From contig JAPPJY010000089.1 of the NCBI GenBank assembly GCA_028874335.1, positions 27,406 to 91,405 on the forward strand: a stretch of DNA of 64,000 nucleotides, in the 5' to 3' direction. Each line of letters opens with the position of its first letter. Position 1 is the stretch's first letter. This DNA is from Gemmatimonadota bacterium. GTDB taxonomy: Bacteria > Latescibacterota > UBA2968 > GCA-2709665. The position numbers and the translations under genes are program-made. The notes below the pieces were generated by a model. That model worked only from the letters and a program-made list of their open reading frames with translations, searched no databases and was not told the DNA's origin. Below are positions 52,678 through 61,984 of this stretch, piece by piece.

Positions 52678-53901
52678 ATGGACGTATCCGGTCTCACAAT
52701 TTCCCAGGTCCGGGATCTGCTCCGTTGTCCGGATGGAGTCAACACGGTTCTTCTGGATTCACTGGATGCCGATCCTCGCGCCGGCGTGCGCCGTCTGGCC
52801 CTCAGGGAGCGTCGCCGCCGAAAATCCGTCGTGGCGGAACGCGCACGGCTGGAAAAAATGCGGGTTCTGGAAAAACGACTGCATGCGCGGGGCCTTCACC
52901 GCATCGCCGGTGTGGACGAAGCCGGTCGCGGGCCCCTGGCCGGCCCGGTGGTGGCCGCTGCGGTGATCCTTCCCCGTGAGGCACTGATCCCCGGCCTGAA
53001 CGACTCCAAAGTGCTCACACCGGACAGACGGTCGAGACTTTACGAAAGGATCACCGAAACCGCCGTCGCCCTTGGCATCGGTGAAGCGTCTGCGGCGGAA
53101 ATCGACCGCATCAATATCCTGCAGGCCACCTATCTCGCCATGCGCCGCGCGATCAAAGGGCTCGGCGTCCCACCCGATCGCGTTCTTGTGGACGGCCCCG
53201 GGGTGCCGGGGAGTCCCTTTCCCGAATCCGCCGTGATCGACGGTGATGCCGCTTCACTGTCCATTTCGGCCGCATCCATACTCGCCAAAGTCACAAGAGA
53301 CCGCAAGATGGCTGTCTTCCACAGCGAATTTCCGGAATACGGTTTCGCAAACCACAAGGGGTACGGCAGCGCGGACCACCGGCGGGCCCTCCGCGTACAT
53401 GGTCCGTGCCGGATTCACCGGCTGTCCTTCCGAGGCGTGCGGTCCGACTCCGATTCCGAGAGCGCGTTGGAATCGGCCGGAACAGCCGGCGGCGCGACGG
53501 GAAAGGATGGACGTCCGCCTCGCGCCGCGATTGCGCAATCTCAACTCTTCCGGACCGGCACGAGGGGCGAGAACGCGGCCGCGGCCACGCTCGCAAGAAC
53601 GGGGTACCGGATTCTCCGTCGAAATTATCGGGCGGCTGGAGGAGAAGTCGATCTGATCGTATCCAACGATCATGCGATCGCGTTTGTCGAAGTGAAGACC
53701 CGCGCATCAGAGGGCTTCGGCCCGCCCGAAATCCGCGTGACGCCTGAAAAACAGCGCCAGATCGCACGTGTCGCCAGGGCGTATCTTCAACGCCACCCTT
53801 CGCCCGGCCTGGCGCCACGTTTCGACGTGGTCGCCGTCCACTACCGCGGCGGTTCGCCTCGAATCCGGCACCTCGAATCCGCATTCCGGCCGGAAATCTG
53901 A
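52678..53901 (+). CDS. rnhB: RNase HII fused to YraN/UPF0102 endonuclease-like domain
   Basis: The 407-aa protein is one open frame with three parts. Residues 1-70 form an N-terminal helical extension like the substrate-binding domain of Bacillus RNase HII. Residues 76-252 are RNase HII: IAGVDEAGRGPLAG (Asp80, Glu81), LNDSKVLTPDRRSRLY, VDGPG (Asp172), ISAASILAKVTRDR (Asp208), FANHKGYGSADH. After a ~35-residue linker, 293-405 is YraN: GTRGENAAAATLARTGY, GGEVDLI (Glu323, Asp325), FVEVKTR. RNase HII removes RNA from DNA; YraN is a putative nuclease of unclear role. The two genes are normally separate neighbours. Confidence 0.92.
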   Translation: MDVSGLTISQVRDLLRCPDGVNTVLLDSLDADPRAGVRRLALRERRRRKSVVAERARLEKMRVLEKRLHARGLHRIAGVDEAGRGPLAGPVVAAAVILPREALIPGLNDSKVLTPDRRSRLYERITETAVALGIGEASAAEIDRINILQATYLAMRRAIKGLGVPPDRVLVDGPGVPGSPFPESAVIDGDAASLSISAASILAKVTRDRKMAVFHSEFPEYGFANHKGYGSADHRRALRVHGPCRIHRLSFRGVRSDSDSESALESAGTAGGATGKDGRPPRAAIAQSQLFRTGTRGENAAAATLARTGYRILRRNYRAAGGEVDLIVSNDHAIAFVEVKTRASEGFGPPEIRVTPEKQRQIARVARAYLQRHPSPGLAPRFDVVAVHYRGGSPRIRHLESAFRPEI

Positions 53902-53907
53902 TAAATC

Positions 53908-53936
53908 TTGACATCGGGTCGACTTGTGTGTATGTT
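53908..53936 (+). promoter_or_regulatory. Promoter for hisS
   Basis: TTGACA (53908-53913), 17-nt spacer, TATGTT (53931-53936), 51 nt before ATG 53987. Confidence 0.75.
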
Positions 53937-53986
53937 TGTCGATTTGGCTGAAAATCAAGGGCTTACCCTACTGAAACCGGAAAACA

Positions 53987-55270
53987 ATGGCAACAGACCT
54001 CATCCCCCGCGTCAAGGGCGTCAGGGATTTCTACCCTGAAGACTGGGCCCTGCAAAAGTGGCTGGGCGATACATGCATCGGGCTTGGCGCCGGCTTCGGC
54101 TACCAGGAATACGAGGGTCCCATCCTGGAGCACCTGGACCTCTACCTGGGCAAGACCAGCGAGGAAATCGTGGGCCGGCAGACGTTCATGCTGTCCGGAC
54201 GCGACGAAAAGCCCCTGGTCCTTCGTCCGGAACTTACGCCGACCCTGGCGCGCATGGTGGCGGCGCGGGAAGATCGGCTGGTCTTTCCGTTGCGGTGGCA
54301 ATCGTTCGGACGATTCTATCGATACGAACGCCCGCAACGCGGCAGGGGAAGGTCCTTCTTTCAGTGGAACATCGACCTGCTCGGAAGCGATACGCTTCAT
54401 GCCGACGTCGAAGTCGTCTCGATCGCCTGCGAGCTATTGAGGACCCTCGGATTGTCTCCCGATCAGGTGACCGTAAGGCTCAACGATCGTCAGGGCCTCG
54501 AATCCCACCTGATCGGGTCCCTCGGTCTTCACGCCGGGCAGATCCGGCCCTTGTTCGCCATCGTCGACCGGATCGACCGGATGCCTTTCGAGAAATTCAG
54601 CGGCGGGCTTGCGGAGCTCGGTCTGGGTTCAGATCAGATCGATGGGCTTGTCAAGGCGCTGGAAAGTAAGGATCCGGGGTTTTCACCTCGTCTTGAACGT
54701 GTGGTCCGGCTGCTTGAAATGAACGACGTCTCGGACTATGTGGAGCCCGACCCAAAGATCGTTCGCGGATTCGACTATTACACCGGCATCGTTTTCGAAG
54801 CCTGGGCGAAGGGTTCACTCAGGCGCGCCCTTTACGGTGGCGGGCGATACGATAATCTGACCCTGCAGGTCGGCGGCAGGAAGCCGGTGCCGGGCGTCGG
54901 TTTTGCGGTTGGCGACATGGCAATTACCGAACTGCTGAAAGAATCTGAACTGCTTGAGAGCATATCCACGCCTGTTCCGGACCTGCTGGTATCCGTCTTT
55001 TCGGAAGAAACGGCAGAAGACGCTGCGGCCTATGCCCGCCTGGCCAGGTCGCAGGGTCTGGCCGTTGAATTCGGTCTGAAACCCGGTCAGCGCCTTGACA
55101 GGCAACTGAAATACGCTGACCGTAAGGGCATCCCGTTCGTAACGATCATCGGTCCTGACGAAATTCGGTCAAAGACAGTCCTGCTGAAGAATCTGGCGAC
55201 CGGCGAACAGACCCTTCTGCCATCGGACAACGTCTGCAAACTCGCAGAACACATCAGGAAAACGCGTTAA
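53987..55270 (+). CDS. hisS: Histidyl-tRNA synthetase
   Basis: The 427-aa class II synthetase charges tRNA-His. Motifs are PRVKGVRDFYPEDW at the start, RPELTPTLARMVA, the motif-2 loop FYRYERPQRGRGRSFFQWNID, GFDYYTGIVFEAW, and the C-terminal anticodon-binding domain. RPELTPTLAR instead of the common RPEGT places it in the group closer to archaeal-type HisRS. ATG 53987 is the start. It has its own strong promoter and is followed by aspS after 76 nt, an order common in bacteria. Confidence 0.95.
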   Translation: MATDLIPRVKGVRDFYPEDWALQKWLGDTCIGLGAGFGYQEYEGPILEHLDLYLGKTSEEIVGRQTFMLSGRDEKPLVLRPELTPTLARMVAAREDRLVFPLRWQSFGRFYRYERPQRGRGRSFFQWNIDLLGSDTLHADVEVVSIACELLRTLGLSPDQVTVRLNDRQGLESHLIGSLGLHAGQIRPLFAIVDRIDRMPFEKFSGGLAELGLGSDQIDGLVKALESKDPGFSPRLERVVRLLEMNDVSDYVEPDPKIVRGFDYYTGIVFEAWAKGSLRRALYGGGRYDNLTLQVGGRKPVPGVGFAVGDMAITELLKESELLESISTPVPDLLVSVFSEETAEDAAAYARLARSQGLAVEFGLKPGQRLDRQLKYADRKGIPFVTIIGPDEIRSKTVLLKNLATGEQTLLPSDNVCKLAEHIRKTR

Positions 55271-55346
55271 CACTGGCTACATGGGCGCGGGCAGGCCTCG
55301 CAGGCATTCTCGCGTAACGATTCGTACAACTACCGGAGCCTTGAAT

Positions 55347-57143
55347 ATGGCGGAATCCCTTGGCGACTGGAAACGCACGCACTCCTGTGGCGACCTGCGC
55401 GCCCGCGATATAGGCAGACAGGTCACCCTGATGGGGTGGGTCTCCAAGCGCAGGGATCACGGCGGCGTGATATTTGCCGACCTGCGCGATCGGGACGGGC
55501 TGACGCAGGTTGTGTTTCGACCCGATCTGAATCCCGGGATCCACCGGAAGGCGGAAGCCATTCGGAATGAATTCGTCCTCGCGATCAGAGGAACGGTGGA
55601 ATCGCGTCCGGAAGGCATGGCCAACCCCAACCTGCCCACGGGCGAAATCGACGTCGAGGCGTCGGAACTGAAAATTTTGAATGAATCGGAAACGCCGCCG
55701 TTTCTCATCGAAGCTGAGTCGGACGCCAACGAAGAGATCCGGCTCCGCCATCGTTACCTCGACCTTCGCCGTCCGGATCTGCAGGCCGACATCCTGCTGC
55801 GGCACCGCATATCGCAGGCAACGCGAAGATTCCTTTCGGACGACGGCTTTATCGAGGTCGAAACCCCGTTTCTTATGAAAAGTACGCCGGAAGGAGCGCG
55901 TGACTATCTGGTGCCCAGCCGGATCAACCCGGGTCACTTCTACGCGCTGCCACAATCCCCGCAAACCTACAAGCAACTGATCATGGTGGCAGGATTCGAC
56001 CGGTATTTTCAAATCGTGCGCTGCTTCAGGGACGAAGACCTGCGAGGCGACCGGCAGCCGGAATTCACGCAAATTGACATTGAGATGTCATTCGTGAACG
56101 AAGAAGACGTCATTGAGGCAGCCGAGCGGCTCACTGCCGGCCTCTTCAAGGCAATTCTGGATATCGACCTGCCTCGCCCCTTTCCCCGCCTCACCCACAG
56201 GGAAGCGATCGACACCTACGGATCCGACAAGCCGGACACCCGATTCGGCTTTGAAATCGTCGACCTGGCCGCGGCGGCCGAGGCATCCGACTTTCAGGTG
56301 TTCAAACGGGTGCTCTCCGACGGCGGCCAGGTTCGCGGAATCAACGCGAAGGGATGCGGCGCGTTCTCGCGCAAACAGATTGACGATCTGGGCGTCTTTG
56401 CCGGCGAATTCGGCGCCAGGGGACTCGCGTGGATCAGGGTGACCGAAGGCGGTCTGGAGTCGGCCATCGTAAAATTCTTCCCTGAACAGGCGCAAGTCCT
56501 CCTGAAGCGGGCCCTCAAGGCCGAACCAGGCGATCTGCTGCTGTTCGCGGCCGACCAGCCGGCGGTTGTGGCGGAGGTACTCGGCAACCTTCGTCTGAAA
56601 CTGGCGGATCAGCTGAATCTGCTGGACCGCGATCATTTCAGCTTCGGCTGGGTTACGCATTTCCCCCTGGTGGAATGGGACCCGCGCGAGAAACGCTACG
56701 CGGCGTGCCACCACCCGTTCACCTCGCCCCTGGACGAGGACATCGGCAGAATGGAAACCGACCCCGCGGGCGTGCGGGCGCGGGCATACGACCTCGTGCT
56801 GAACGGGAACGAAATTGCAGGAGGAAGCATTCGTATCCACCGAAGGGAAATTCAGGAAAAAATGTTCGACCTTCTTGACATCTATCCGGCTGAGGCGGAA
56901 GAAAAGTTCGGTTTTCTCCTCGATGCGTTCCGGTATGGTGCGCCTCCCCACGGCGGAATCGCCTTCGGGTACGATCGCCTGGTCGCACTGATGGCGGGGC
57001 GGGACTTCATCCGCGATGTGATCGCCTTTCCCAAAACCAACAATGCCGCCTCCCTGATGGACGGCGCTCCGTCAGCGGTCGACGCGGACCAGTTGAGAGA
57101 ACTCGGAATCCGGTTGGCGGGCGGTGAATCGACCCGTCACTGA
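55347..57143 (+). CDS. aspS: Aspartyl-tRNA synthetase (probably non-discriminating)
   Basis: The 598-aa bacterial-type AspRS has the OB-fold anticodon domain (GWVSKRRDHGGVIFADLRDR), class II core (RCFRDEDLRGDRQPEFTQID), GAD insertion and GIAFGYDRLVALMAG. The His in RRDHGG and the Gly in RPEGMANPN match positions linked to non-discriminating AspRS, which also charges tRNA-Asn. GatC elsewhere in the window would then serve to make Asn-tRNA. ATG 55347 has GGAG 8 nt upstream. It follows hisS in the same direction. Confidence 0.95.
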   Translation: MAESLGDWKRTHSCGDLRARDIGRQVTLMGWVSKRRDHGGVIFADLRDRDGLTQVVFRPDLNPGIHRKAEAIRNEFVLAIRGTVESRPEGMANPNLPTGEIDVEASELKILNESETPPFLIEAESDANEEIRLRHRYLDLRRPDLQADILLRHRISQATRRFLSDDGFIEVETPFLMKSTPEGARDYLVPSRINPGHFYALPQSPQTYKQLIMVAGFDRYFQIVRCFRDEDLRGDRQPEFTQIDIEMSFVNEEDVIEAAERLTAGLFKAILDIDLPRPFPRLTHREAIDTYGSDKPDTRFGFEIVDLAAAAEASDFQVFKRVLSDGGQVRGINAKGCGAFSRKQIDDLGVFAGEFGARGLAWIRVTEGGLESAIVKFFPEQAQVLLKRALKAEPGDLLLFAADQPAVVAEVLGNLRLKLADQLNLLDRDHFSFGWVTHFPLVEWDPREKRYAACHHPFTSPLDEDIGRMETDPAGVRARAYDLVLNGNEIAGGSIRIHRREIQEKMFDLLDIYPAEAEEKFGFLLDAFRYGAPPHGGIAFGYDRLVALMAGRDFIRDVIAFPKTNNAASLMDGAPSAVDADQLRELGIRLAGGESTRH

Positions 57144-57189
57144 ACCCGATATATGCGTATTTCCGCAAGCGTTCATGTGGATTTTTTTC

Positions 57190-57218
57190 TTGACTTCAGC
57201 CCTTTCTTGTAGTAATTT
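57190..57218 (+). promoter_or_regulatory. Promoter for the coiled-coil lipoprotein and LysM genes
   Basis: TTGACT (57190-57195), 17-nt spacer, TAATTT (57213-57218). It gives a leader of ~130 nt before ATG 57355. Confidence 0.65.
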
Positions 57219-57354
57219 GGTGGCATAAATGTAGCCCCGTCAGACGGTGATTTGGCGCGTATTTTTGCAGCGTTAACCGTAGTCGCCGTTTTCGGTTTGC
57301 CTGTCAAACCATCGTCCCATCAACGCATGAACACGTGTCCCCAAGGAGACATCG

Positions 57355-57630
57355 ATGGCAAAGCGCAACTTGATGGATCGCTTTACGGGATTTGGCGTCG
57401 TGCTGGCGCTGTTCCTGCTGCCCCTTCTGTCGGGCTGTCATATCATGGCATCCGAAGAAGACCTCCAGATGCTGGAGGAGGCGCGGAACAACGCGCGAGC
57501 GGCCGAAGCGGATCTGAATGCCTGTCGGCAGAAGCGGGCTGAACTGGAACGCACATTGGCCGAGAAGAAACAGGAACTTCAAAGACTGACCGCCGATAGG
57601 GACGCCGTGCAGAACGCCATGAATCCGTAA
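57355..57630 (+). CDS. Small coiled-coil lipoprotein, 91 aa
   Basis: The protein starts at ATG 57355 with AAGGAG 6 nt upstream. A signal segment ends in LLSGC (Cys28), a good lipobox. The mature ~63 residues are one long charged helix with heptad pattern (LEEARNNARAAEADLNACRQ onward). It resembles a short Lpp-like or spacer lipoprotein. A LysM protein follows 16 nt downstream and is also coiled-coil at its N-terminus, so the two may contact each other and tether the outer membrane to peptidoglycan. Confidence 0.8.
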   Translation: MAKRNLMDRFTGFGVVLALFLLPLLSGCHIMASEEDLQMLEEARNNARAAEADLNACRQKRAELERTLAEKKQELQRLTADRDAVQNAMNP

Positions 57631-57646
57631 TGGAAAGGAGTTTCCA

Positions 57647-58495
57647 GTGAAGAATCGTAAACACATCGGGTTTTCGCTTGTCTGCACCGCGCTGGCAGTA
57701 GCCCTCGTTCCGCTGGCCGCCTTTGCCCAGTCGGACGGAATGACGTACGAAGAGTATGAAATGCAGCTTGCAAGCGTGCAGCAGGAGATTCAGGAAATCA
57801 AGCAGAAAACACAGGAGTGCAAAGACGCGGGCGACAAGGTCGCACAGCAGATCGCCGACGTCGATGCCCGGATTGCAAGTACAATGCAGGAGATCCTGGA
57901 TCTGGTCGGCTGTCCCGATCAGGCCTGCATCGACGCCTACATGGCCGCACTGGATCGTGTCGAGGGTCAGTTGAGGGCCCTGATGAATCTTCCCGATGCC
58001 GATCTCTTCGACCAGCGTGACCACTTCGATTCAATCTCCGAAGAGGTCGAGGGCCTCAAGCAGAACAAGATCCGCCATCTTCCCAAAGCGAGCATGAAGC
58101 TCAAGAGCATCGTGCAGCTGGTTGAGAGAATCGCCGCGCGGATGCCCGCGAAGAAGATCAAGGACTACACCGTGCTTCGCAACGACAATCTCTGGAACAT
58201 CGCCAAGAGCGAGGATATATACGACAACGCCTACCTCTGGCCCCGCATCTATCTCGAAAACCGCGACAAGATCAGGCATCCGGATCTGATCTACCCCGAT
58301 TGGGTGCTGCAGATTCCATTTGGCGTAGACAGAGGCCAGCACCTGGTCCTCCAGGGGCATACACTTACAAGTATTGCCGGCATGATCTACAACGACCCGA
58401 CGAGATGGCACCGCATTTATCGGGCGAACAAATCGCAGATCAGGGATCCAAACCTGATCTTCCCTGCGCAGGTCATCGACGTACCTGAAGACTGA
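57647..58495 (+). CDS. Exported coiled-coil protein with two LysM modules
   Basis: The 282-aa protein starts at GTG 57647 (AAGGAG 6 nt upstream). A signal peptide ends near AAFAQSDG. Residues ~30-150 are helical with Cys pairs (QECKDAG, VGCPDQACID). Two LysM-like peptidoglycan-binding modules follow: DYTVLRNDNLWNIAKSEDIY and HLVLQGHTLTSIAGMIYND. Each module ends in a shared pattern, I-R-x-P-(D/N)-L-I-(Y/F)-P. It is probably periplasmic and bound to cell wall. A strong terminator at 58583-58627 ends the two-gene unit. Confidence 0.85.
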   Translation: MKNRKHIGFSLVCTALAVALVPLAAFAQSDGMTYEEYEMQLASVQQEIQEIKQKTQECKDAGDKVAQQIADVDARIASTMQEILDLVGCPDQACIDAYMAALDRVEGQLRALMNLPDADLFDQRDHFDSISEEVEGLKQNKIRHLPKASMKLKSIVQLVERIAARMPAKKIKDYTVLRNDNLWNIAKSEDIYDNAYLWPRIYLENRDKIRHPDLIYPDWVLQIPFGVDRGQHLVLQGHTLTSIAGMIYNDPTRWHRIYRANKSQIRDPNLIFPAQVIDVPED

Positions 58496-58582
58496 CAGAT
58501 ATCGGGACCCCACGGCTCCGAACCGCGGAGAACTGCGTCCTCAAAAAATGGAAAGCGACTCACACCACGAATAAGACTTCTG

Positions 58583-58627
58583 AAAAGCTCTCGTTCCCGG
58601 AGTCTGGCCGGAACGAGGGCTTTTTTT
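58583..58627 (+). terminator. Terminator after the LysM gene
   Basis: A 15-bp stem with one G-T pair (58583-58597 with 58610-58624) has a 12-nt loop and a T7 run at 58621-58627. The phoH GTG start lies only 5 nt after the T run. Confidence 0.85.
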
Positions 58628-58631
58628 ATTT

Positions 58632-59651
58632 GTGAAAAGACCTGACCTGTTGAGAAATCCAACCTTATCTCATCAGCTGTCTATTCAGGGCGTTGATCCC
58701 CTCACACTGTACGGGCACAACGACGTCAACCTTCTGGCGCTCGAAGCCAGATACGGCGTCCACGTTACCGCCCGCGGCGAAACCGTCACGATCACGGGCC
58801 CCGCGTACAAGGTCCGGCATGTTTCCGGACTGCTGGAGGAGATGGTCTCGTGCCTGCGGCGAGGCGACGCCCCCGAACAGGCAGACGGGTCGAGGCATAC
58901 AGATCACGACAAGGGTCCGTCCGCCGCGAAAGAGACCGTACTGGTCACCCAGAAATGCGTAATTCGGCCCCGTTCGGACGCTCAACGGCAATATGTGACC
59001 GGAATTGAGAAATTCGACATCGTCTTCGGAATCGGCCCCGCCGGGACCGGCAAGACCTACCTCGCGGTCGCCTGCGCCGCGGCGGCTCTGAAGCGCAAGG
59101 AAGTTTCGAGGATCATCCTGACCCGTCCCGCGGTTGAGGCCGGAGAAAACCTCGGCTTCCTGCCAGGCGACATCCATGACAAGGTCGATCCCTATCTGCG
59201 CCCGTTGTACGACGCACTGCGGGACATGATTCCCGGCGAACACATGCAACACCTGCTCGAAAACCGGACACTGGAAATCGCACCGCTGGCATTCATGCGG
59301 GGACGTACGCTCAACAACGCGTTCGTCATTCTGGATGAAGCCCAGAATACGACCATCAGCCAGATGAAGATGTTTCTCACGCGGTTGGGCGCAAACTCCA
59401 AGGCGGTTGTCAATGGCGACGTGACTCAGATCGACCTGCCAACCGACGAAGTGTCCGGACTTGTACATGGTCATCAGATTCTCTCGCATATCGAGGCCGT
59501 GCGGTTCGTGCAATTCACGGAGAAGGATGTCGTACGTCACGCCCTGGTCCGAAAGATCATCTCCGCATACGACCGGTATGAGAATGAAATAAAGCTCCGG
59601 TCGGCGGATGGCCCCGACCTGAACAACGGCGCTGAAGCGCGTGATGTTTAA
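58632..59651 (+). CDS. phoH: PhoH-family ATPase (YbeZ type)
   Basis: The 339-aa cytoplasmic protein has an N-terminal region (residues ~14-80), then the ATPase domain with Walker A GIGPAGTGKTYLA (~133), LTRPAVEAGENLGFLPGD, and Walker B FVILDEAQNTT. PhoH/YbeZ works with YbeY in RNA handling; ybeY is two genes downstream. The start is GTG 58632. It has no ribosome site because it lies directly after the terminator T-run, so TTG 58648 or a later start is possible. It is the first gene of phoH-pgpH-ybeY-corC. Confidence 0.93.
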   Translation: MKRPDLLRNPTLSHQLSIQGVDPLTLYGHNDVNLLALEARYGVHVTARGETVTITGPAYKVRHVSGLLEEMVSCLRRGDAPEQADGSRHTDHDKGPSAAKETVLVTQKCVIRPRSDAQRQYVTGIEKFDIVFGIGPAGTGKTYLAVACAAAALKRKEVSRIILTRPAVEAGENLGFLPGDIHDKVDPYLRPLYDALRDMIPGEHMQHLLENRTLEIAPLAFMRGRTLNNAFVILDEAQNTTISQMKMFLTRLGANSKAVVNGDVTQIDLPTDEVSGLVHGHQILSHIEAVRFVQFTEKDVVRHALVRKIISAYDRYENEIKLRSADGPDLNNGAEARDV

Positions 59652-59659
59652 GTAACCGG

Positions 59660-61984
59660 GTGACCCGCTCTATGATACGTCGTCTCCGACAACTTCTCCT
59701 GTACACAGGACTCGTGGAATCGGACGCAGCCAATGACGACCGAGGTGCGCCAACACGGCGCAAGCTTCGGCTGCGCCCGAGGGTTCTGTTGCGCATCGGA
59801 CTCATGTTGACCCTGGTTGCCCTGCTGACGTATTTTTTCCCGATTGCCAGAACGGACTTTGAACACGGCGCCTTCAGTGAGGGTACAATCGCCCCCTATG
59901 AAGTCATTGCGCCGGAAAACTTCAAGGTGCTCAAGAACGAAACCGAATACGCCAGGGAAGTGGAGGCGGCCCGTGACGACGTACTTCCGGTCGTAATCCT
60001 GGATGCGGAGGTGTCGGCCGATCGGCAACGCTCGCTCGACGGATTCCTGGAAGATCTGAATCAGGTGAGCGTTCTGGCCGTTCCGGATTCGGCCGTTCAT
60101 CACCTCCAACAGGCCCACTCGGAAATCGGCTCGGTGTCCCAGGTGAGCCTGCGCTTTCTGATCAACCAGGCAGCCAACTACCCCACCGGATTTGAAAGGC
60201 TTCGTTCAACCGTCCGCGAATTGCTGGTATCCAGTTACACCGCCGGCGTTCTGAACCGGGACTCTGAAATCCTCGGCTCCGACGGCAGAGAGGTGGTCCT
60301 CGTCGAGGGGGACCGGGAGCGCCGTATAACGTCAGAGCCCATCCGGGGCCTGGAATGGTATGAGCGCAGCCTGCAGGATGAAATCGACACACAGTTTCCT
60401 CAAGGCACGCCTGCGGAAATAAAGTCTGTATACGAGCTTGTCGTCGTCTTTCTAACGCCCAATCTCACATACAACGTGGAAGAAACGGAACGGCGCAGAG
60501 ACGAGGCTGCGGCGAGGATCTCGCCGTACAAGGGAACCGTCCTTGGCGGCGAACGCATCGTCGACAAACACGACCGGGTAACCTCGGATCACATGGACCA
60601 GTTGCGGTCTCTTTCCATTCACATGAACAGAGCAATCGACCGTGTCCCCTATCTGTACCATCTCCAGGTCGCGGCCCAGGCCGCGGTCAGCGCCCTGCTG
60701 ATTGCCATTCTGTTCGTGTTTCTTCAGGTGTCGCGTCCAACGGTCATCGCGTCAACGTCCAACCTCGTCCTTTTCAGCATTCTGATCATCATGCCGTGCC
60801 TGGTCGCTTCATATGCTGCAACGGTGTCCGCGGTTACACCCTTGCTGGTGCCCGTCGCACTTTCGGTGATGCTGGCGACCGTACTCTTCGATACCGAAGT
60901 CGGCCTGGTCGTTTCATTTGTGTGCGCCACGTTGTGTGCGAGCATCGTGGGAAGCCTTTCGTTCGGCCTGATCTATCTGGTTACGGGCGCCGCCGGGGCT
61001 TACTCCGTGCGGCCGGTCAATCGCCGGAGCGACTTTTTCTACCGGTCCATCGCCTTCCTGGTTTGCGCCTACCTGCTTTCAACCCTGGCAACAGCGATCC
61101 TGTTGTTCAGCTATTCCAGCTTCGGAGAATCCTTCCAGAAAGTCAGGTGGGACCTGGTTCTGGGCACGTTCACGGCCTGTGCATCCTCCGTCCTCACCAT
61201 CGGTCTCCTGCCGATCTTCGAAAGCGCATTCAGCGTGGTCACTGCCTACACGCTGCTCGAGCTCTCGGACCTGAACCGGCCATTGTTGCGCAATCTGGCC
61301 ATTCGGGCACCCGGCACGTACAGTCACAGTATCATCATGGCGAGGCTTTCGGAGGCGGCCGCCGAAGCCACCGGAGCCAACGGCCTGCTGGCCCGGGTTG
61401 GATGTTATTACCATGACATCGGCAAGATGATCCGACCCCACTATTTCATCGAAAACCAGAAAGGCGTGAATCCGCACGATGAACTTCAGCCTCGTCTGAG
61501 CGCCCTGATTCTGATCTCCCACGTGAAGGACGGCATCAGTATGGCCGAAGAGGAAGGGCTTCCGCGGGTGATCATCGACATGATATCCCAGCATCACGGT
61601 ACCAGCGAAATCGCAGGCTTCAAGAAGAGCGCCCTTGAAAGCAGCGCGCCGCACGAGGTGCGCGACGCCGACTTCCGGTACCCGGGACCGAGGCCCCAGA
61701 CCCGCGAAGCAGGCATTGTCAGCCTGGCCGACGCGGTTGAATCCGCCAGACGCAGTCTCAATGCCAGTACCCCCGAAGAAACCCGGAAGATGGTTCAAAC
61801 ACTTGTGAAAGCAAGGTTTACAGCCGGGGAACTGGATGAGTGCGACCTCACGCTCAGAGACCTTACCCGGATTCAGGAAGCATTTCTGCCGATACTCGAT
61901 GCCACCTGGCACAGCCGCGTTGCCTATCCGTGGCAGCACGAACGGAAGCGGGTTCAACTCGGGCGCAGGAGGGAAGTTCTTTGA
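59660..61984 (+). CDS. PgpH-type 7TMR-HD phosphodiesterase (cyclic di-AMP)
   Basis: The 774-aa membrane protein has a transmembrane helix (~41-61) and a large extracytoplasmic 7TMR-HDED domain (~62-330). About six or seven transmembrane helices follow (~335-510), then a cytoplasmic HD domain with SHSIIMARL, CYYHDIGKM (~584) and ISQHHG. This is the architecture of PgpH, which degrades cyclic di-AMP. The start is GTG 59660 or ATG 59672. It follows phoH by 8 nt and overlaps ybeY as TTGA, the usual neighbours in many phyla. Confidence 0.93.
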   Translation: MTRSMIRRLRQLLLYTGLVESDAANDDRGAPTRRKLRLRPRVLLRIGLMLTLVALLTYFFPIARTDFEHGAFSEGTIAPYEVIAPENFKVLKNETEYAREVEAARDDVLPVVILDAEVSADRQRSLDGFLEDLNQVSVLAVPDSAVHHLQQAHSEIGSVSQVSLRFLINQAANYPTGFERLRSTVRELLVSSYTAGVLNRDSEILGSDGREVVLVEGDRERRITSEPIRGLEWYERSLQDEIDTQFPQGTPAEIKSVYELVVVFLTPNLTYNVEETERRRDEAAARISPYKGTVLGGERIVDKHDRVTSDHMDQLRSLSIHMNRAIDRVPYLYHLQVAAQAAVSALLIAILFVFLQVSRPTVIASTSNLVLFSILIIMPCLVASYAATVSAVTPLLVPVALSVMLATVLFDTEVGLVVSFVCATLCASIVGSLSFGLIYLVTGAAGAYSVRPVNRRSDFFYRSIAFLVCAYLLSTLATAILLFSYSSFGESFQKVRWDLVLGTFTACASSVLTIGLLPIFESAFSVVTAYTLLELSDLNRPLLRNLAIRAPGTYSHSIIMARLSEAAAEATGANGLLARVGCYYHDIGKMIRPHYFIENQKGVNPHDELQPRLSALILISHVKDGISMAEEEGLPRVIIDMISQHHGTSEIAGFKKSALESSAPHEVRDADFRYPGPRPQTREAGIVSLADAVESARRSLNASTPEETRKMVQTLVKARFTAGELDECDLTLRDLTRIQEAFLPILDATWHSRVAYPWQHERKRVQLGRRREVL

